Assembly (NCBI RefSeq): GCF_030936135.1
Contig: NW_026777121.1
Span: 992,001-1,056,000, forward strand
Direction: 5' to 3'
Source: Gavia stellata
Taxonomy: Eukaryota > Chordata > Aves > Gaviiformes > Gaviidae
DNA length: 64,000 bases
The translations under genes were made by a program, and so were the position numbers. Below the pieces are notes generated by a model that saw only the letters and a list, made by a program, of their open reading frames with translations, searched no databases and had not been told where the DNA came from. Shown here piece after piece: positions 27,686-40,197 of the stretch (the stretch's first letter is position 1; each line of letters begins with the position of its first letter).

Positions 27686-27965
27686 GATCACAGAATCACT
27701 AAGGTTGGAAAAGACCTGTAAGATCATCAAGTCCAACCATCACCCCAACACCACCATGCCCACTAAACCATGTCCCGCAATGCCACGTCCACACGTTCCT
27801 TGAACCCCTCCAGTGATGGTGACTCCACCACCTCCCTGGGCAGCCTGTTCCAGTGCTTCACCACTCTCTCAGGAAAGAAAGTTTTCCTAATATCCAATCT
27901 AAACCTCCCCTGGCACAAGTTGTGGCCATTTCCTCTTGTCCTATCGCTTGCCACTTGGGATGAAC
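27686..27965 (-). mobile_element. CR1 LINE 3' end
   Basis: The minus strand encodes the CR1 C terminus ([19 protein letters not shown]) and ends in the TTAGTGATTCTGTGAT tail. It is severely 5'-truncated, as usual for CR1. It lies in E2F3 intron 5, in the same orientation as the host copy. It is similar in sequence to the element at 29.7 kb, so both belong to a young-looking CR1 subfamily. Confidence 0.9.
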
Positions 27966-29479
27966 ACAGACAGCTTCAGAAACAGAAGTACTTTTCATTA
28001 AATGGGAAAGGAAATCCCCATCCCCTACAGACTTCACGATAGCAAACAAAAAGTGCACTAGCAGAATGTACAATGTTTTACACAGATGTGTAAAATCAGT
28101 GTCAATGAAGCAAAGATGATGATGGAAGAAGGAAGGGCAAGAATGGATTCTAGGAGTAAAACACACATTTCTACAATAACTAACACTTCAGAAAAGAAAA
28201 TCCTACATGAAAACATATGTCTCAATAAATTAGGATATCAATAATATGAGTCATCAAGACGCTTAAGGCATTGAGTTGGCCATGAATTTTATAACTAAAA
28301 CTACACAAAGCAAAAAAAAAAAAAAAAAAAGAAGAGCTGAGTTTCTTAAGAGAGAGATTTGACATGGTTGCAAACAGGAAATTTCAACTGTCAAGGAAGA
28401 GCTGCTCTTCTCATAAAGTATGGCAAAAGAGAATAACCTGTAAATAGTGTGGATTCCTCTGAAGGAACGCTGGAATTGAGGGAAAAGGAACGAATAATGA
28501 TCGCTTTGTATAAAACGGTTTTTAAGATTCCCCTTCCTTTTTAAAAAAAAACACTTCCAAAGTTCATAAGACAGATGAATATAGGACTGTATGCCAATTA
28601 TAATCCAACCTGGGCATCAGTTACCACAGTAAGACTCAACACACTTGCTCCATCTATAGAAAAATGATCTATAACCTGGCAGGAAAAGCCAGGTTCTCCT
28701 TACCTCCACTGGGTCAGGCACTTCAAGTCTTGTTTCTGGAGGAGCTTTCACAACTATAACAGTTTGGTCTTTAAGGCCACTAATTTTTCAAATATCTTGA
28801 TACGTCACATAAGCTAATGTAATCACGGTTAAGGAATTTTCCAACCCAGTTGATAATATATTCAGACTATTAGAAGAGGCATAATTCCTTCAATTATTCG
28901 TCCATTTTCTCATGGCTACGTTGCTTTCAGCCCAAAGTTTTCTGTTCTCTACACTGGAATCACAATTGCAGTGAAACGGTGTGAGAATTTCCCTTTGATC
29001 TAACAGCTGGGGCCACTACAGAGTGACAAAAGGGATTCTCCATGCCGAGTCCTCTCTCTTCTCCTTTCCACGCGTAAAGCTACTTAAGCTAAAGCTCAAC
29101 AACCCGCAATTACTCGCAGACTGTGCGAAGCAAAATTTTTTTACACGCTTGCTGTGAAATGGCAGAGAACTGGAAATCACAGAAAAAATGTAAAGGAATT
29201 TACAGATGCGCATACACAATATATTTTTGAAGTCATCGATAAAATGATAATGTCCATTTTCATTTGAGGCTTTTTTGGTAAACATTTATATATTCAGATA
29301 TTTATTTATTCATTTGTATTATATGAAATTATTTCAAAAAACTACTTAAACAACTACTTTGAACAACTTGACAGTGCAGAAAGTTGGTTTCTGCATAAGC
29401 ACGGAATGAATCTGAACATTCTGCTGTTCAACATGAATTTGTCCAAATCAACGTGAGCGTTTTGGTGGGTTTTGGCACG

Positions 29480-29610
29480 GTGGTGCCTCACTTACTGACC
29501 TGCGTAACCGAGGTGTCACAGAGCTTTTGGTCGCAAACTGTGAAACGGCCGCGATCACAGGCAAGCGCTTCCAGGTCTTTGGTTTCGTCATCCGTGAGGT
29601 ATCTAGCACA
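29480..29610 (-). other. protein-like fragment inside the E2F3 intron, unrecognised
   Basis: On the minus strand a local reading frame gives YLTDDETKDLEALACDRGRF and then TVCDQKLCDTSVTQ before a GTCAGTAAG donor-like sequence. Its GC content is higher than that of the surrounding intron. It may be a relic of an unrelated coding sequence inserted here. I do not recognise it, and chance cannot be excluded. Confidence 0.2.
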
Positions 29611-29745
29611 GTATTTATGCCATAGAAATAAAGAGCCTAATTTATTATTCTACCTTCGGGGGGTGTAAATGTGAACAATTTTGGTAAATGTCTGCTGTTA
29701 CCATACAGTGAGACAAACTGCCCAAGCTCAAAACGCCAATACATC

Positions 29746-31045
29746 TCACAGAATCACAAAATCACAGAATCACTAAGGTTGGAAAAGACCTGTAAGATCA
29801 TCAAGTCCAACCATCACCCCAACACCACCATGCCTACTAAACCATGTCCCGCAATGCCACGTCCACACGTTCCTTGAACCCCTCCAGTGATGGTGACTCC
29901 ACCACCTCCCTGGGCAGCCTGTTCCAGTGCTTCCCCACTCTCTAAGTAAAGAAATTTTTCCTAATACCCAGCCTAAACCTTCCCTGGTGCAACTTGAGGC
30001 CATTTCCTCTTGTCCTGTCACTAGTCACTTGGGCGAAGAGACCAACACCCACCTCACTGCAACCCCCTTTCAGGTAGTTTTTAAAGAGCGATAAGGTCTC
30101 CCCTGAGCCTCCTCTTCTCCAGACTGAACAACCCCAGCTCCCTCAGCCGCTCCTCACAAGACTTGTGCTCCCGAACCCTCACCAGCATCGTCACCCTTCT
30201 CTGGACACGCTCCAGCACCTCAATGTCCTTCTTGTAGTGAGGGGCCCAAAACTGAACACAGCATTCGAGCGCCGAGTCCAGGGGCACGATCACCTCCCTA
30301 CTCCTGCTGGCCACACTGTTTCTGATACCTGTAGCATTGCATGGGGTTGTTGTGACCCAAGTGCAGGACCCAGCACTTGGCCTTGTTGAACCTCATACAA
30401 TTGGCCTCGGCCTATCCATCCAGCCTGTCCAGATCCCTCTGCAGAGCCTTCCTACCCTCAAGCAGATCAACACTCCCACCCAACTTGGTGTCGTCTGCAA
30501 ACTTGCTGAGGGTGTACTCGATCCTCTCGTCCAGATCATTGATAAAGATATTAGACAAGACCGGTCCCAAAACTGAGCCCTGGGGCACTCCGCTTGTGAC
30601 CAGCCACCAACTGGATTTCGCTCCATTCACCACGACATTCTGGGCTTGGCCATCCAGCCAGTTTTTTACCCAGCGAAGAGTGCACCTGTCTGAGCCATGA
30701 CTTGCCTGCTTCTCCAGGAGAATACTGTGGGAGACAGTGTCGAAGGCTTTACTGAAGTCCAGGTAGACAACATCGACAGCCTTTCCCTCATCCACGAGGC
30801 GGGTCACCTGGTCATAGAAGGAGATCAGGTTGGCCAAGCAGGACCTGCCTCTCATGAACCCGTGCTGGCTGGGCCTGATCCCTTGCTTGTCCTGCGCGTG
30901 CCCTGTGAGCGCCCTCAGGATGAACGTCTCCATAATCTTCCCCGGCACCGAGGTCACGCTGACAGGCCTGTAGCTCCCCAGATCCTCCTTCCGGCCCTTC
31001 TTGTAGATGGGTGTCACATTGGCAAGCCTCTCACACCTGACTTGG
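29746..31045 (-). mobile_element. CR1 LINE, about 1.3 kb with reverse-transcriptase region
   Basis: The minus strand carries CR1 reverse transcriptase: [46 protein letters not shown] and the catalytic FADDT box. This is followed by the CR1 C terminus and a tail of tandem ATTCTGTG-like units at 29746-29775. One uninterrupted stretch of about 200 residues remains, so the insertion is fairly young, but it is 5'-truncated and inactive. It lies inside the U12 intron of E2F3 copy A. Confidence 0.92.
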
Positions 31046-34000
31046 ACCAAACGCAAAGCAACAGGTCAGGGGGCTAAACGACAGGTCAGCTCTCAGGCAA
31101 ATGGCTTTTATTGAGGCTTCTACCACTCCTTTAGTAAGGTTTACTAAGGTTGGCAAAGGCAGAGTACAAATTACAGCAACAGTGGCTGCCACTGTATGAA
31201 CAACGGAAAGGGTTGCATGGTTTTCAAATAGAACGACAATCTTCACTGCTGTAGCTCAAAGCTGGGCATATCCCAAAACATTCAAGGTAGCGATCAGTTA
31301 CTGTCTGATTCTATTTAGGAGGAGGAGGAGGAAGCACACAGTCAGGGCAGAAACGCTGTTTTGGCACTATCTAATCACAAGGGAAAAGAAAACCATTTTC
31401 AAAAGCAGAAACTTCGCCTTCAGAGATGGAGCAAAGGAAGAGGCTTCCCAGCTCCCTGAGTCTTCAGCAGGTCACCTCACATCAGACCTCAGTGAGGCGA
31501 GTGAACGACCATACTGGGATGCGCTCGGATTCGTCCCCAGGTGTCACACATCCACATTCCTTCCTCAATAACCACTAGTATTATCAGTAACCTTAGAGCC
31601 ACAGAAGGATTTGGGGAATACGCTCTCCTACATCCAAAAGCACGAGGCCAAGACGCTGCTAATGCTGATCCCTCCTCGCCCATCCCCAAGGGAGCCATCA
31701 ACTGCAGGGCAGGGATCTCTACCACCGCAAACAGCGCTAGAAAAACAGAGAAGTATAATGCTCGGTTTTGCTTTGCTCTAAATCTCTTGTGGATGAAGGC
31801 AGTGCTGACCCTACTCCCTATGCCACTCAGTGGTCTTGCTTTCATACGCATTTTGAGATGCAAGCACAACCAAAAGACAGTATTTACATTGTTCACATTA
31901 CTTTTTACTGATGCTCCTGTAGTTATTTCCTATCCTTCAAAACAGAGAATAAGTCCACCTTATTAGATGCTCTTTAAAAACTACTGACCATTAAAAGTAA
32001 TAAAAGTTTTCAGCATTTTCAGCATTTAATAAAATGCTCTCTTCTGTTGCCAGCAGGTGGGAAATCTAGTGAAAATGAGAACTGGTTACTTACAAGGGGT
32101 ATTAGCAGCCAAAAGACCAGAAACCTTATGAACCTTATGCAGTTGAGCATTGCTATTCCATTAAATAATTAAGTCTGAAATAGACATTTTGAGAGCTCAT
32201 AAAACCTTTATCTATGATATTCCACTATAGCTTCTCTAACCAGAGGAATCTAAAAATTTGTTGCAAGTTTCAGACTAAACTGACTCCCAACTTTATTTTC
32301 CTCTCTGTGTCTGGAATTTATATACGCAGCAGTTTAATGTAAAAATAAAAAAAAATATTAAGTAAGGAGTACACACACACACAAGTCTTCGTTACCTTAG
32401 CAAAGACTTTGTCTGCATGCCTTTATAATTTCTGCACACATAAAAATGGGGTTTGCTCTGGGCTCAAAAGAATCGAAAGAGCACAGGTTTTGGATGTTGT
32501 CACTCATTAATCAGCTAAATTCTTGGTTCTGCTCTATGTGACCATGGATGTTAATGGGCTCCTTCATACACCACCTTTTTCTCCATTTTTTTTTTTTTTT
32601 TTGACATTCCAGAAGCATTACAGGTGCAAGTGGCTTAAGTAACTTTTATATAGAACTACATTAAAACCCATTATCCAACTTCTGGAAATTTCTGATGTTT
32701 CATATCATATTACTTAGTGGAATTCTCTTTGTGTTACAGAGCACAGCAAGACTGACCACCGCTGAGGTTTCGAAAAAAAGGATATCTCTGATTCCCCGAG
32801 TCCTCTGTTAGCAGCTTGAGGTCCAGGGTGCAGCTTTGGATCAGCTCATCCAGTTTCTTCTCTTCCTGAGTCAGTTCGGTCACCTCCTTCGTGAGGCCTT
32901 GACACTGGGCCAGCATGCCACCGTCCTCCGACAGACGGCAGCCCCTACGGATACAGAGGGGGAAGACGCCCTTTCAGCATTTGTAAAACTTGACCCTGTG
33001 CTATGGCAAAGGGAAGAGGCAGCCTTTTACAGTGCAGATCAAGTCCTCATCTCCTTCTCCCTAAACCTGCCCATAGTGAGTCAACATCAACTACGCTTCC
33101 CAGAAAAAGCATCTTTTTATCATGCCAACACATTTTGGAACTACCACCAAGAGGGAAAAGCCAAATATTTCTAAGCTCTTCCAAAATCTTGCTTCTAACT
33201 CACCTCTCCTCTAACCACACCCTGAAAAAGACTGAGGATGGCAGTAGGTAGAGATGTGTACCTAGAACTTACGCCGCTTGCAAAAGCAAATGACTTAATG
33301 CAGTATTCAGACAAAATGCTGCTTTCTAGTTTCCCTGACAAATGCTGTTTATACACTGAAAACCTGTCTAACAGAAAAAGAAAGCTTTATCCTGATAGAA
33401 GGCGTTTTGGATCATTGCTTGGGGCAAAGTGTTAGAATGGAAGGTGGGAGAAGAAAAATACTGCTGCTCTGTGACAGTGAAATCAGCCAGCAGGAAAGGA
33501 AAAGGATAATGAATACTCACATCCATTGTATGTTGGTTTTGGATTTTTTCTTAATGAGATGGATGCCTTCCAGTCCATTGGTGATGTCGTAAATCCTCCT
33601 TTTTTGCACCTTGAGGACCTCTGCCGCTCTGTTCAAATCTAAGACCCCATCAGGAGATTGGCTCAGCAACTGAATGAACTTCTTTGTTAGAAGGGCAAGT
33701 GATGTATCATACCAAGTCTTTTCTGAAGGAGATTTTGGAGCTTGGCAAGAAAAGAGAAAAAAAAAACCAAAACAGATAAATCAGTTTTCTCATTTTGGTT
33801 CCGAAAGCAGCATCCAGAAATGAAAGGATACATATTACAGATATTTCTTTCATTTTTACTACAGAAATCTCTCAAACCTCTGCATTAAGACACAACTTAC
33901 CACTGGGTATTTATTTGCATTTCAAGCTGCACTTTTCCAAAAGTCACAGGTACATGAGCAAATACATACATTTTTTTAAATGCAAATCTTTCCATTAGTC

Positions 34001-35589
34001 TGATGGATACATATATGCAATATTCTACTTAGGTTTTCACTATGTGAATTCTTAAGAGTATTTTTAGTATCTATTTATTCTGGCAGCAATACCAAAAATT
34101 CCCCTATGACTCTCCTCCATCAGGCTGATAGCCAGCTTTCATCAGGGTTTGATTTTCCCCTCTTGTAAGACAAGTGTTTCACATGCAATTAAGCAGGACT
34201 TGGGTGTACTTCAGTGGGTGAACACAACGACAGATTCCATCAGCGCCAGACTCCACGGCACGGCGTACAGAAAACTCAAGTGAATTAGAGGAGATTGACG
34301 CAAGACACAATTTATAATCATCATTTCCCCATAACCAAACAATGCTCAAACTGGGCAAGGGGATCCACTTCTTTTAAATTAGAAGTCAGCAAACGGCTTG
34401 GATCTTACTAGACAACGCGCTCTTTTCACGCACAAATGTAGCAATAGATGAGCTTTTAAGAGTTTAAATATGGAGATGAGAATAATTTCTAATTCTAAAT
34501 GTTTGAGGACTTTGTGTCAAGGGAAATGAGCCAGCCATTATTAGAAGTCTGCTGGGCTGGTACATCTCAAACCTTTCATTTGCTTCAAGTATTACGCAGG
34601 ATGGATCTTAGGCTGATCTGGTGGTCATTTTCATGTTTTCAAGGTTCAGGTCCCCCACTTGATTGCAGAAGTCAGTCAAAACTGAAATCCTACCCGAAAG
34701 TGAACCTTTAGGCTACCCTGAAACATTTTGAAGGATATGATGGCTTTTCAGTGAAAACCAATTCATTGCCTCTTTGCAAAGAGAACCTGCTGTATCTCAT
34801 TCTTTGGTAGCTTCAGGGCTTGTCTGCATGGGGAACTGGAGGAAAATTCCTATCAATTAGGCGACATTCTGGATTTAGACCAGCATGATTTTTGTTTGTT
34901 TGTTTTAATTTGGGGTTTGGAAAAGAATGAGAGGGTCAGAGTGAGAAGGGCAAGAGGCTACTTGACCCCCAGCTAAACGGGGATGTGCTCCTGGTCATGC
35001 AGCAAGGGGGTTCTCTCTACGGCCTTAGCAACACTGCAGCAGCATCCTATGCACCGAATGGGACTGAACTTCTGCGAGAACGCACTTCGATTTAAAACGG
35101 ACTTCATTTAGCTTAACGAAGTTTAGTTTAATGAAGACAACTGTGCTTGTTTAACTTGTCCGCATTAAGTTCGTCTCTTCAGCTAATTTCACTTTTCCCA
35201 TCTGCCTCAGCAGAAACAAGACTTAGACTGGTGAGGAGGGACAAGTACCCCTCCACACCTCTTGCTCTCCCATCACTACCACTGCTGCCCCAGTCCTCCT
35301 CTTTCCCCATTCCCCTCCCTCTGCAAGCCTAACTCTCCTGCTGAAATCCCCCAAACAAGATGGCAAGGCTACACCCCCAGCGCCTGTTGCAAGAAACCTA
35401 CTGCCCGAGGCAACGCAGGCGTGCAAAAATGAAGACTTGCAGCAACTAAGCAGCGGCAGTAATAATCTAGTCGTACCGCAGGGAGAGAAGGCAGCTCACA
35501 AAAAGCAGGCAGCGTGCAATGCTGCTGGGGCACAGCTACCGCTCTTTGCAAATCCCTGCCGGGGGGAATAAGCCCTGCCCATCAGCTGC

Positions 35590-35930
35590 TGTAACTCCAG
35601 CGACGAAGGAGGCGGCTGGCCCGATTAGCCCTGCCTAATAACTGTGCGTTTGAGCCCGTCGCAGTATCTTGATTCCTCAGCATCTACCTCTCCTAAGCAT
35701 CCCCCGCTTCGTGTCCTTGGGTGAAGAGGAGGCCCTGGATGGCGAGGCTGCAGGCTGCCCGGCGGGCGGAGGGACAGACCTGGCAGCCAGGAGCCTCTGC
35801 GGCCTCTCAGCGGCTCTGCACCAACCGATCGACGCACGCCGCAAACCCGTTGCGTGCTGCTGGCTGCGGGGGCGAGGATGTTGCACACACATCCGGGCGA
35901 GGACAGTAATAAACACGCGTCTTTAGCTAG
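35590..35930 (+). other. GC-rich patch in E2F3 intron 2
   Basis: About 340 bases with raised GC and CpG content within the intron between E2F3 exons 2 and 3, mirrored at 59397-59730 in the other arm. It could be an alternative promoter or an exonised element. No family-specific coding motif was found. Confidence 0.35.
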
Positions 35931-36132
35931 GTAACGCAGCCTGTCGTGCTGGTTCACACTGATCTCAAGCTAGTAAAATCAAAAACTCTGTGCCATACAG
36001 CGTGTTACCAGTTCCCTTACTTGTTGGACTACCTGGACTTCTTGTCGCAGCTCTTCCTTTCCCCTTTGGAGTCTTTAGTCCTTCAGCCAGATACTGGTGG
36101 CCACTTTCTCCTAGCTCCAGCCTTCGTTTCGC

Positions 36133-39100
36133 CTGTTAAAAAAAAACCCAAACAAATAGTAATTTTTTTTTAATTGATGGGTTGTTAAGAAGTGTATTTC
36201 GCTTCACCAAACACAATATTGGGGTTACAGGAAAGGCAGACAGCAGTGAACTTTTCGCAGCAAAGTTCTGTATCAGTACAGGTTCATACCCCATATTCAT
36301 CACAAGGGAATCTGAGTATTTATGGGAACCCAAAGGCAGGCTTCAATGTTTCACTCTCAGAGGCTAGGTTGATGGTTTTGTTTGGAAAATTTAGCAATTT
36401 TTTTTAATTTGAAAAGCTGAGTGACAGTTGTATGACCCGCTTCAGTCCAGTCTGGACCTTTTCAAATACATATGAAAAATGTCTACCTCCACTTGAGTTG
36501 AGAATGTTTCGGTTAAGAAAACCAAAGACAAACGCTCAAGCACACAGGTATGCACCCGGAAACCTACATTTCTTCTGAAAAACTCCTTACGTCCATTGAA
36601 GTTTGGGCACAGGTAGTATAAGTGCAAGGGGAAGGAAAAATGTAACTTGAAAGGATGGCTTTGAGAGGACGAGTAACTTCCATTACTGTAAGCTTTCCAT
36701 CAACAACATATGAGACGTAACATCAAGAGCAGCATTGGACAACTGTTCTCCTCTGCTCGTCAAGAATTCTTGTCCTCATTGAAAGCACAACCACTACATT
36801 TATTTCATATTAACTAGCACGTTTGCATTAAAGCTGCCTACATAAAAGCAAGGCAGAGCAAAAGTAGTATCAGAAAGATGATGCCTGAAAATCAGCTAAA
36901 TGTTGCATTCAGCTCAATGGAAAGCTGTGTACACCTTGAATAATAAAAATCATGGATGACACTGTTAAACTGTGCAACACACAAACTGCAACCAAAACCA
37001 CCACCAATATGAATTTTGTTCCTAGACAGAACCACAATCTACTATCTTTGGAAACAATTCTATACCCTGCCGTGCTACTCGGGTTACTGAAACTAAACCT
37101 ATCCTAACAATAGCAAGGACATTACCTGGGAAGACACAGGAAAAAGAAGAAAAAGAAGTTTTATGTCTAATGAAGTTTAGCCAAATAACTGTTTCCCAAG
37201 AATGTTGTTTATTCAATTAGGTAGAATAATTCAGAGTATTTTATTTGCTTGCTCTTTAGACTTGCCCCAAAGGGTTGGATCATATTCAGCTCCTCAGTGA
37301 GCCAAGATAAAATAATACATTCCGCCATGGAGTTGTAGACAGATATTTCCATATTGTGGATTTAGCTTGTGTGTTTTACTTAGGGTCTGTGACCAAGAGA
37401 AGGCTCTAAATAAATTAATTTATATGCGTTATTTATGGATAGCTCGCTAACATCTTTGTACTGGACTCCGTTTGCAAACCTCAAACTTATTAAAAGGCAA
37501 GTTAAAGCACATGAAACGTGTACAAGCCCTCGGTGTAATAGCATGTACAGAGTGCTCAAGCCACTCTTCTCTTTATTTTGTGCGAAGGGGCAAGGCACTA
37601 ATTCCTCTGTGACAGAGCAAAACTGAACTAACTGCATCCTTCTAACCAGCGCAGGCACCGGGCTCCGGGCAGCCCATGGGTGGCAGCTTCTCACGGCGCA
37701 CAACACCTCTGCTCCGCTCCCCGAGGCATCGGCTCCACCATCCAAGGACACAGATTTTAAAAAGGTCGGCTGTTAACAAAAACGTCCAGCTAATATGTTT
37801 AGCCAACGTAATTGGATTAAATTACGATTACAGCTATTCCAGACGGAGAAATACATTTCACACTTTTTTTAAAGTAAGTGTTTTTCCACCCTGAACACTG
37901 TAAGAGCAAAGGCAGGAGGGGTGAAAAGGGAACAATCCAGGGCATGGGAAGACTAGGCCAAAGGGATACAAGTAAAGATAAAAGAGAATCTCAAAACCAG
38001 GTGTGAGAAGGAGGGGAAATGCTAAAGACTTAAAATCCAGAGATTTGCAGCAGCTCTCTCCATCAGAAGAGAAACTCCGGTTTGGACTACACATCAACAC
38101 TTTTTGTCTCAACTTGTTTGCAAGACACAACCCAACGGTATTTCACCCCTGCTTTTGTCGTTAAACACTTACAACTTTCTCCCGTGAACTTCAAATAATC
38201 AGGTTTGGTAGTGAGAGAAGACAAGCAGCACCCTTCAGCTGCGCGCAGCTGCCCAAGCCTGTCCGAGTGTGTCGGGCTGTTACAAACAACCCGCTCTCGC
38301 CGGTCTCGCCGGCACGCCGTAGCTACGGGCAGCGCCCGACTAGCGAGCGCCTTCTGCAAAAATACCGAACGGCAGAGACAGCACTACAGGATAGTTATTT
38401 TGTAGGGCACAAAGCATATGGAAAACCTGAGAGAGAGATACAGGGCAAAATATTTTAGAAGAGTTTGAAAGAGCTTGGTGAAGTTACCGAGAGGCGATTT
38501 TAGCAAACCCCCGGGGATGTTTAATTTCTGGCCAGATGCTACAGGTCACTCAGCAAGTGCCTTCTTCCCCTTCCTGTTTTACAAACTTCATAACAAGATG
38601 CAGGATTGAAGTGGCATATTCTCTAATTTCTTCTTCCCCGACTTACAGACCAAAGATTTTCTAGTGCCTTTTTCTTTGCACTGGAGATCCTGGCTGACTC
38701 ACAGTTTCTCCCTCCCAACTCCAACATTGTTCATAGTGCTTTCTGATATCAGGCTTCCATTGAGAAGTCTCAAGATCTGTGTTCAGCAATCAGCAGAATC
38801 GGTAACCCTTTTAAAAAAAAAATATCTTGATTTGCCTAACTTATTTCTGCTGCAGGACTATATTAATTATTTGCAGTATATGTACAAATTTTGTATTGTC
38901 TTGACTTACATTGTTTGATCAAGCATAGCATGCAGAATCTCTGACACGGTACGTGGGACCTGCTAAGAACTAGCAAGCCAAAGGACACCAGCACTAAGCG
39001 TCCCAACGATAGGGAAAGATAGAAAGCGTAGGGACTAAGAACTCAGCAACATGAAACTTGAGTGCAATAACTGGAAGTCAGGTTCCTCAGGGGGATTGTG

Positions 39101-39640
39101 AAAGGATCATAAAGCACATGGGGCACTGAGACAGTGGAGCCACAAATCTCTACCTCCAGCAAGAGCCGTAAAAGTAACAGGAAAGCATCCTATTGATCCG
39201 GACCAGACACCTTACTAACCCCTTGGTTGAGACCTAAAATGTTTGGCATCAACTGTTTTGACTTCATATTCTCTTTCAATACTACAAACAACTGCTGGTC
39301 TAAATACAACTATGGATCCACTGTGCAGTGCAGACCACTAAAACCAGGGGGCCCCTCGACTCCTATGTAGTTATGCTCTTTTAGATTCAAGCCCCTTCTA
39401 AAAAAAAAAAAAAAAAAAAAACAAACCACGAAACCCAGGTAGCTACCACAATTAACATCAGAGGCAAATCCACAAGAATGTCTTCATAAGAACACTTGTG
39501 TCTATAGGAAAATAGAACCTACTAGGATAAGGATAATATGTCTAAATACCAGGTGTATTCGTTAGGAAGTATCTTCTTTCCATTCTTTCCATTCTTTTTC
39601 ACTTGTTTTTGACCTTGTGTTTCAAGATGTTCTCTAACAT
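36133..39640. other. region upstream of E2F3 exon 2, no first exon identified
   Basis: Mostly AT-rich, with a CpG-containing patch at 38218-38350 (cgccggtctcgccggcacgc) that might be the remains of the internal E2F3b promoter and first exon. I did not find the short MPL-type E2F3b start joined to a donor. A poly-A run lies at 39401-39420. The stretch is mirrored in the right arm. Confidence 0.4.
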
Positions 39641-39805
39641 TTCCCCCCTTTGAGACTTCTGGATATACTTTTTAATTCCCATAAGCCTCAATCTCCCTTT
39701 ACTTAGGTTCCACAACTTAGACAGCAGGTGGTGGCATTTGTCACTTTTCTAATTAGGCCTTTTCACACATTCTCAAATCTATCCCATCTTCTTACAACCT
39801 GGAAA

Positions 39806-40197
39806 AGAAACAGAAATAGATAATATTTCAATTTTAACCCGATTACACAATAACACAGCCTTAAGAGTCCTGTTGAAATGGTTCTCTTCTTGTTGTTGTC
39901 AAACTCTGACAGAGGAGTTGGTTAACTCAGGCATAGTAGATCCAGGACCTTTACAGTAGTTGAGACATGAGTTCAGTCTGTGTTCTGGTGTTATCATTAT
40001 ATCAATTCAGCAATGTAGTTAGGGCATAGATGATCACAGTTTAAGGTTTGGTAACTTCCCTTTCTGATAAGGTTTATCCAAAAGGGTTTGTCTTACAGCT
40101 AAATTGTTTAAATCTTTGGTATCAATCCCCTCTTTTGAAGTAGTTAGATTTTCTTACCACTTCCATATATTATTCCTGTAAAACATCACTGCCACTT
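39806..40197 (+). mobile_element. ERV-derived flank, direct copy of 51990-52380
   Basis: About 390 bases repeated directly at 51990-52380, always lying just left of the same LTR. It is part of an ERV-related unit and not host coding sequence. No protein assigned. Confidence 0.55.

Larger units (their letters stand above)
28819..32785 (-). other. U12-type AT-AC intron of E2F3 copy A
   Basis: After exon 4 (CAGAG) the minus strand reads ATATCCTTTTTT, the U12-type 5' splice site. At the far end it reads TTCCTTAAC (28836-28828), a perfect U12 branch-point consensus, followed about ten bases later by a terminal AC before ATTAGCTTATGTG. The join restores NQR-LAYVTYQD in frame. Members of the E2F1-3 group are known to carry a minor-spliceosome intron at this position. 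The CR1 element at 29.7-31.0 kb is inside it. Confidence 0.9.
24384..36132 (-). pseudogene. E2F3: E2F3 transcription factor homologue, copy A (exons 2-7, premature stop)
   Basis: Minus-strand coding exons: 36132-36021, 33740-33521, 32944-32786, 28818-28704, 25597-25462 and 24742-24384. Phases join throughout. In order they encode [14 protein letters not shown], the winged-helix DNA-binding domain with the RRIYDI recognition helix, the leucine-zipper/DP-dimerisation segment ([20 protein letters not shown]), the marked box, and the acidic RB-binding transactivation tail ([16 protein letters not shown]). The tail identifies E2F3 rather than E2F1 or E2F2. Oddities: exon 5 has an in-frame TGA (28788-28790) where E2F3 has Arg in QDIRKISG. 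Two residues that are constant in the family are changed (R to W in EKTRYD, V to G in ITNVLEG). The C terminus departs from E2F3 after LEKLP and runs about 30 residues longer. No first exon was identified. It is probably a decaying paralogue. If made, the truncated protein would keep DNA binding and DP contact but lose the marked box and RB-binding tail. Confidence 0.85.
31318..39805 (+). repeat. left arm of a large inverted repeat (palindrome)
   Basis: This segment is the reverse complement of 55535-64000. Paired positions sum to about 95,318-95,330 along its whole length, so only small indels separate the arms. Substitutions are sparse, roughly 1-2% by eye. It spans E2F3 exons 2-4 and their introns, the 5' region, and at its inner end a fragment of ERV. 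Its outer limit cannot be set because the right arm runs off the window. Confidence 0.93.

Noticed and set aside
28704-28818. The TGA in E2F3 exon 5 as a selenocysteine codon
   Set aside because: E2F proteins are not selenoproteins, the family residue is Arg, and a CGA to TGA transition explains it. Ordinary nonsense is the simplest reading.
30697-31077. Plus-strand frame of 126 codons at 30.7-31.1 kb as a gene
   Set aside because: It is the antisense of CR1 reverse transcriptase.
24384-36132. Identification as E2F1 or E2F2
   Set aside because: The tail [22 protein letters not shown] and the segment [18 protein letters not shown] match E2F3. As I recall it, E2F2 ends differently (GDLLIN), and E2F1 lacks these blocks.
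37380-37751. 123-codon frame at 37.4-37.8 kb (mirrored at 57.6-57.9 kb) as E2F3 exon 1
   Set aside because: It contains none of the known E2F3a or E2F3b N-terminal motifs and no convincing donor in the right phase for exon 2. It was left as unassigned upstream sequence.
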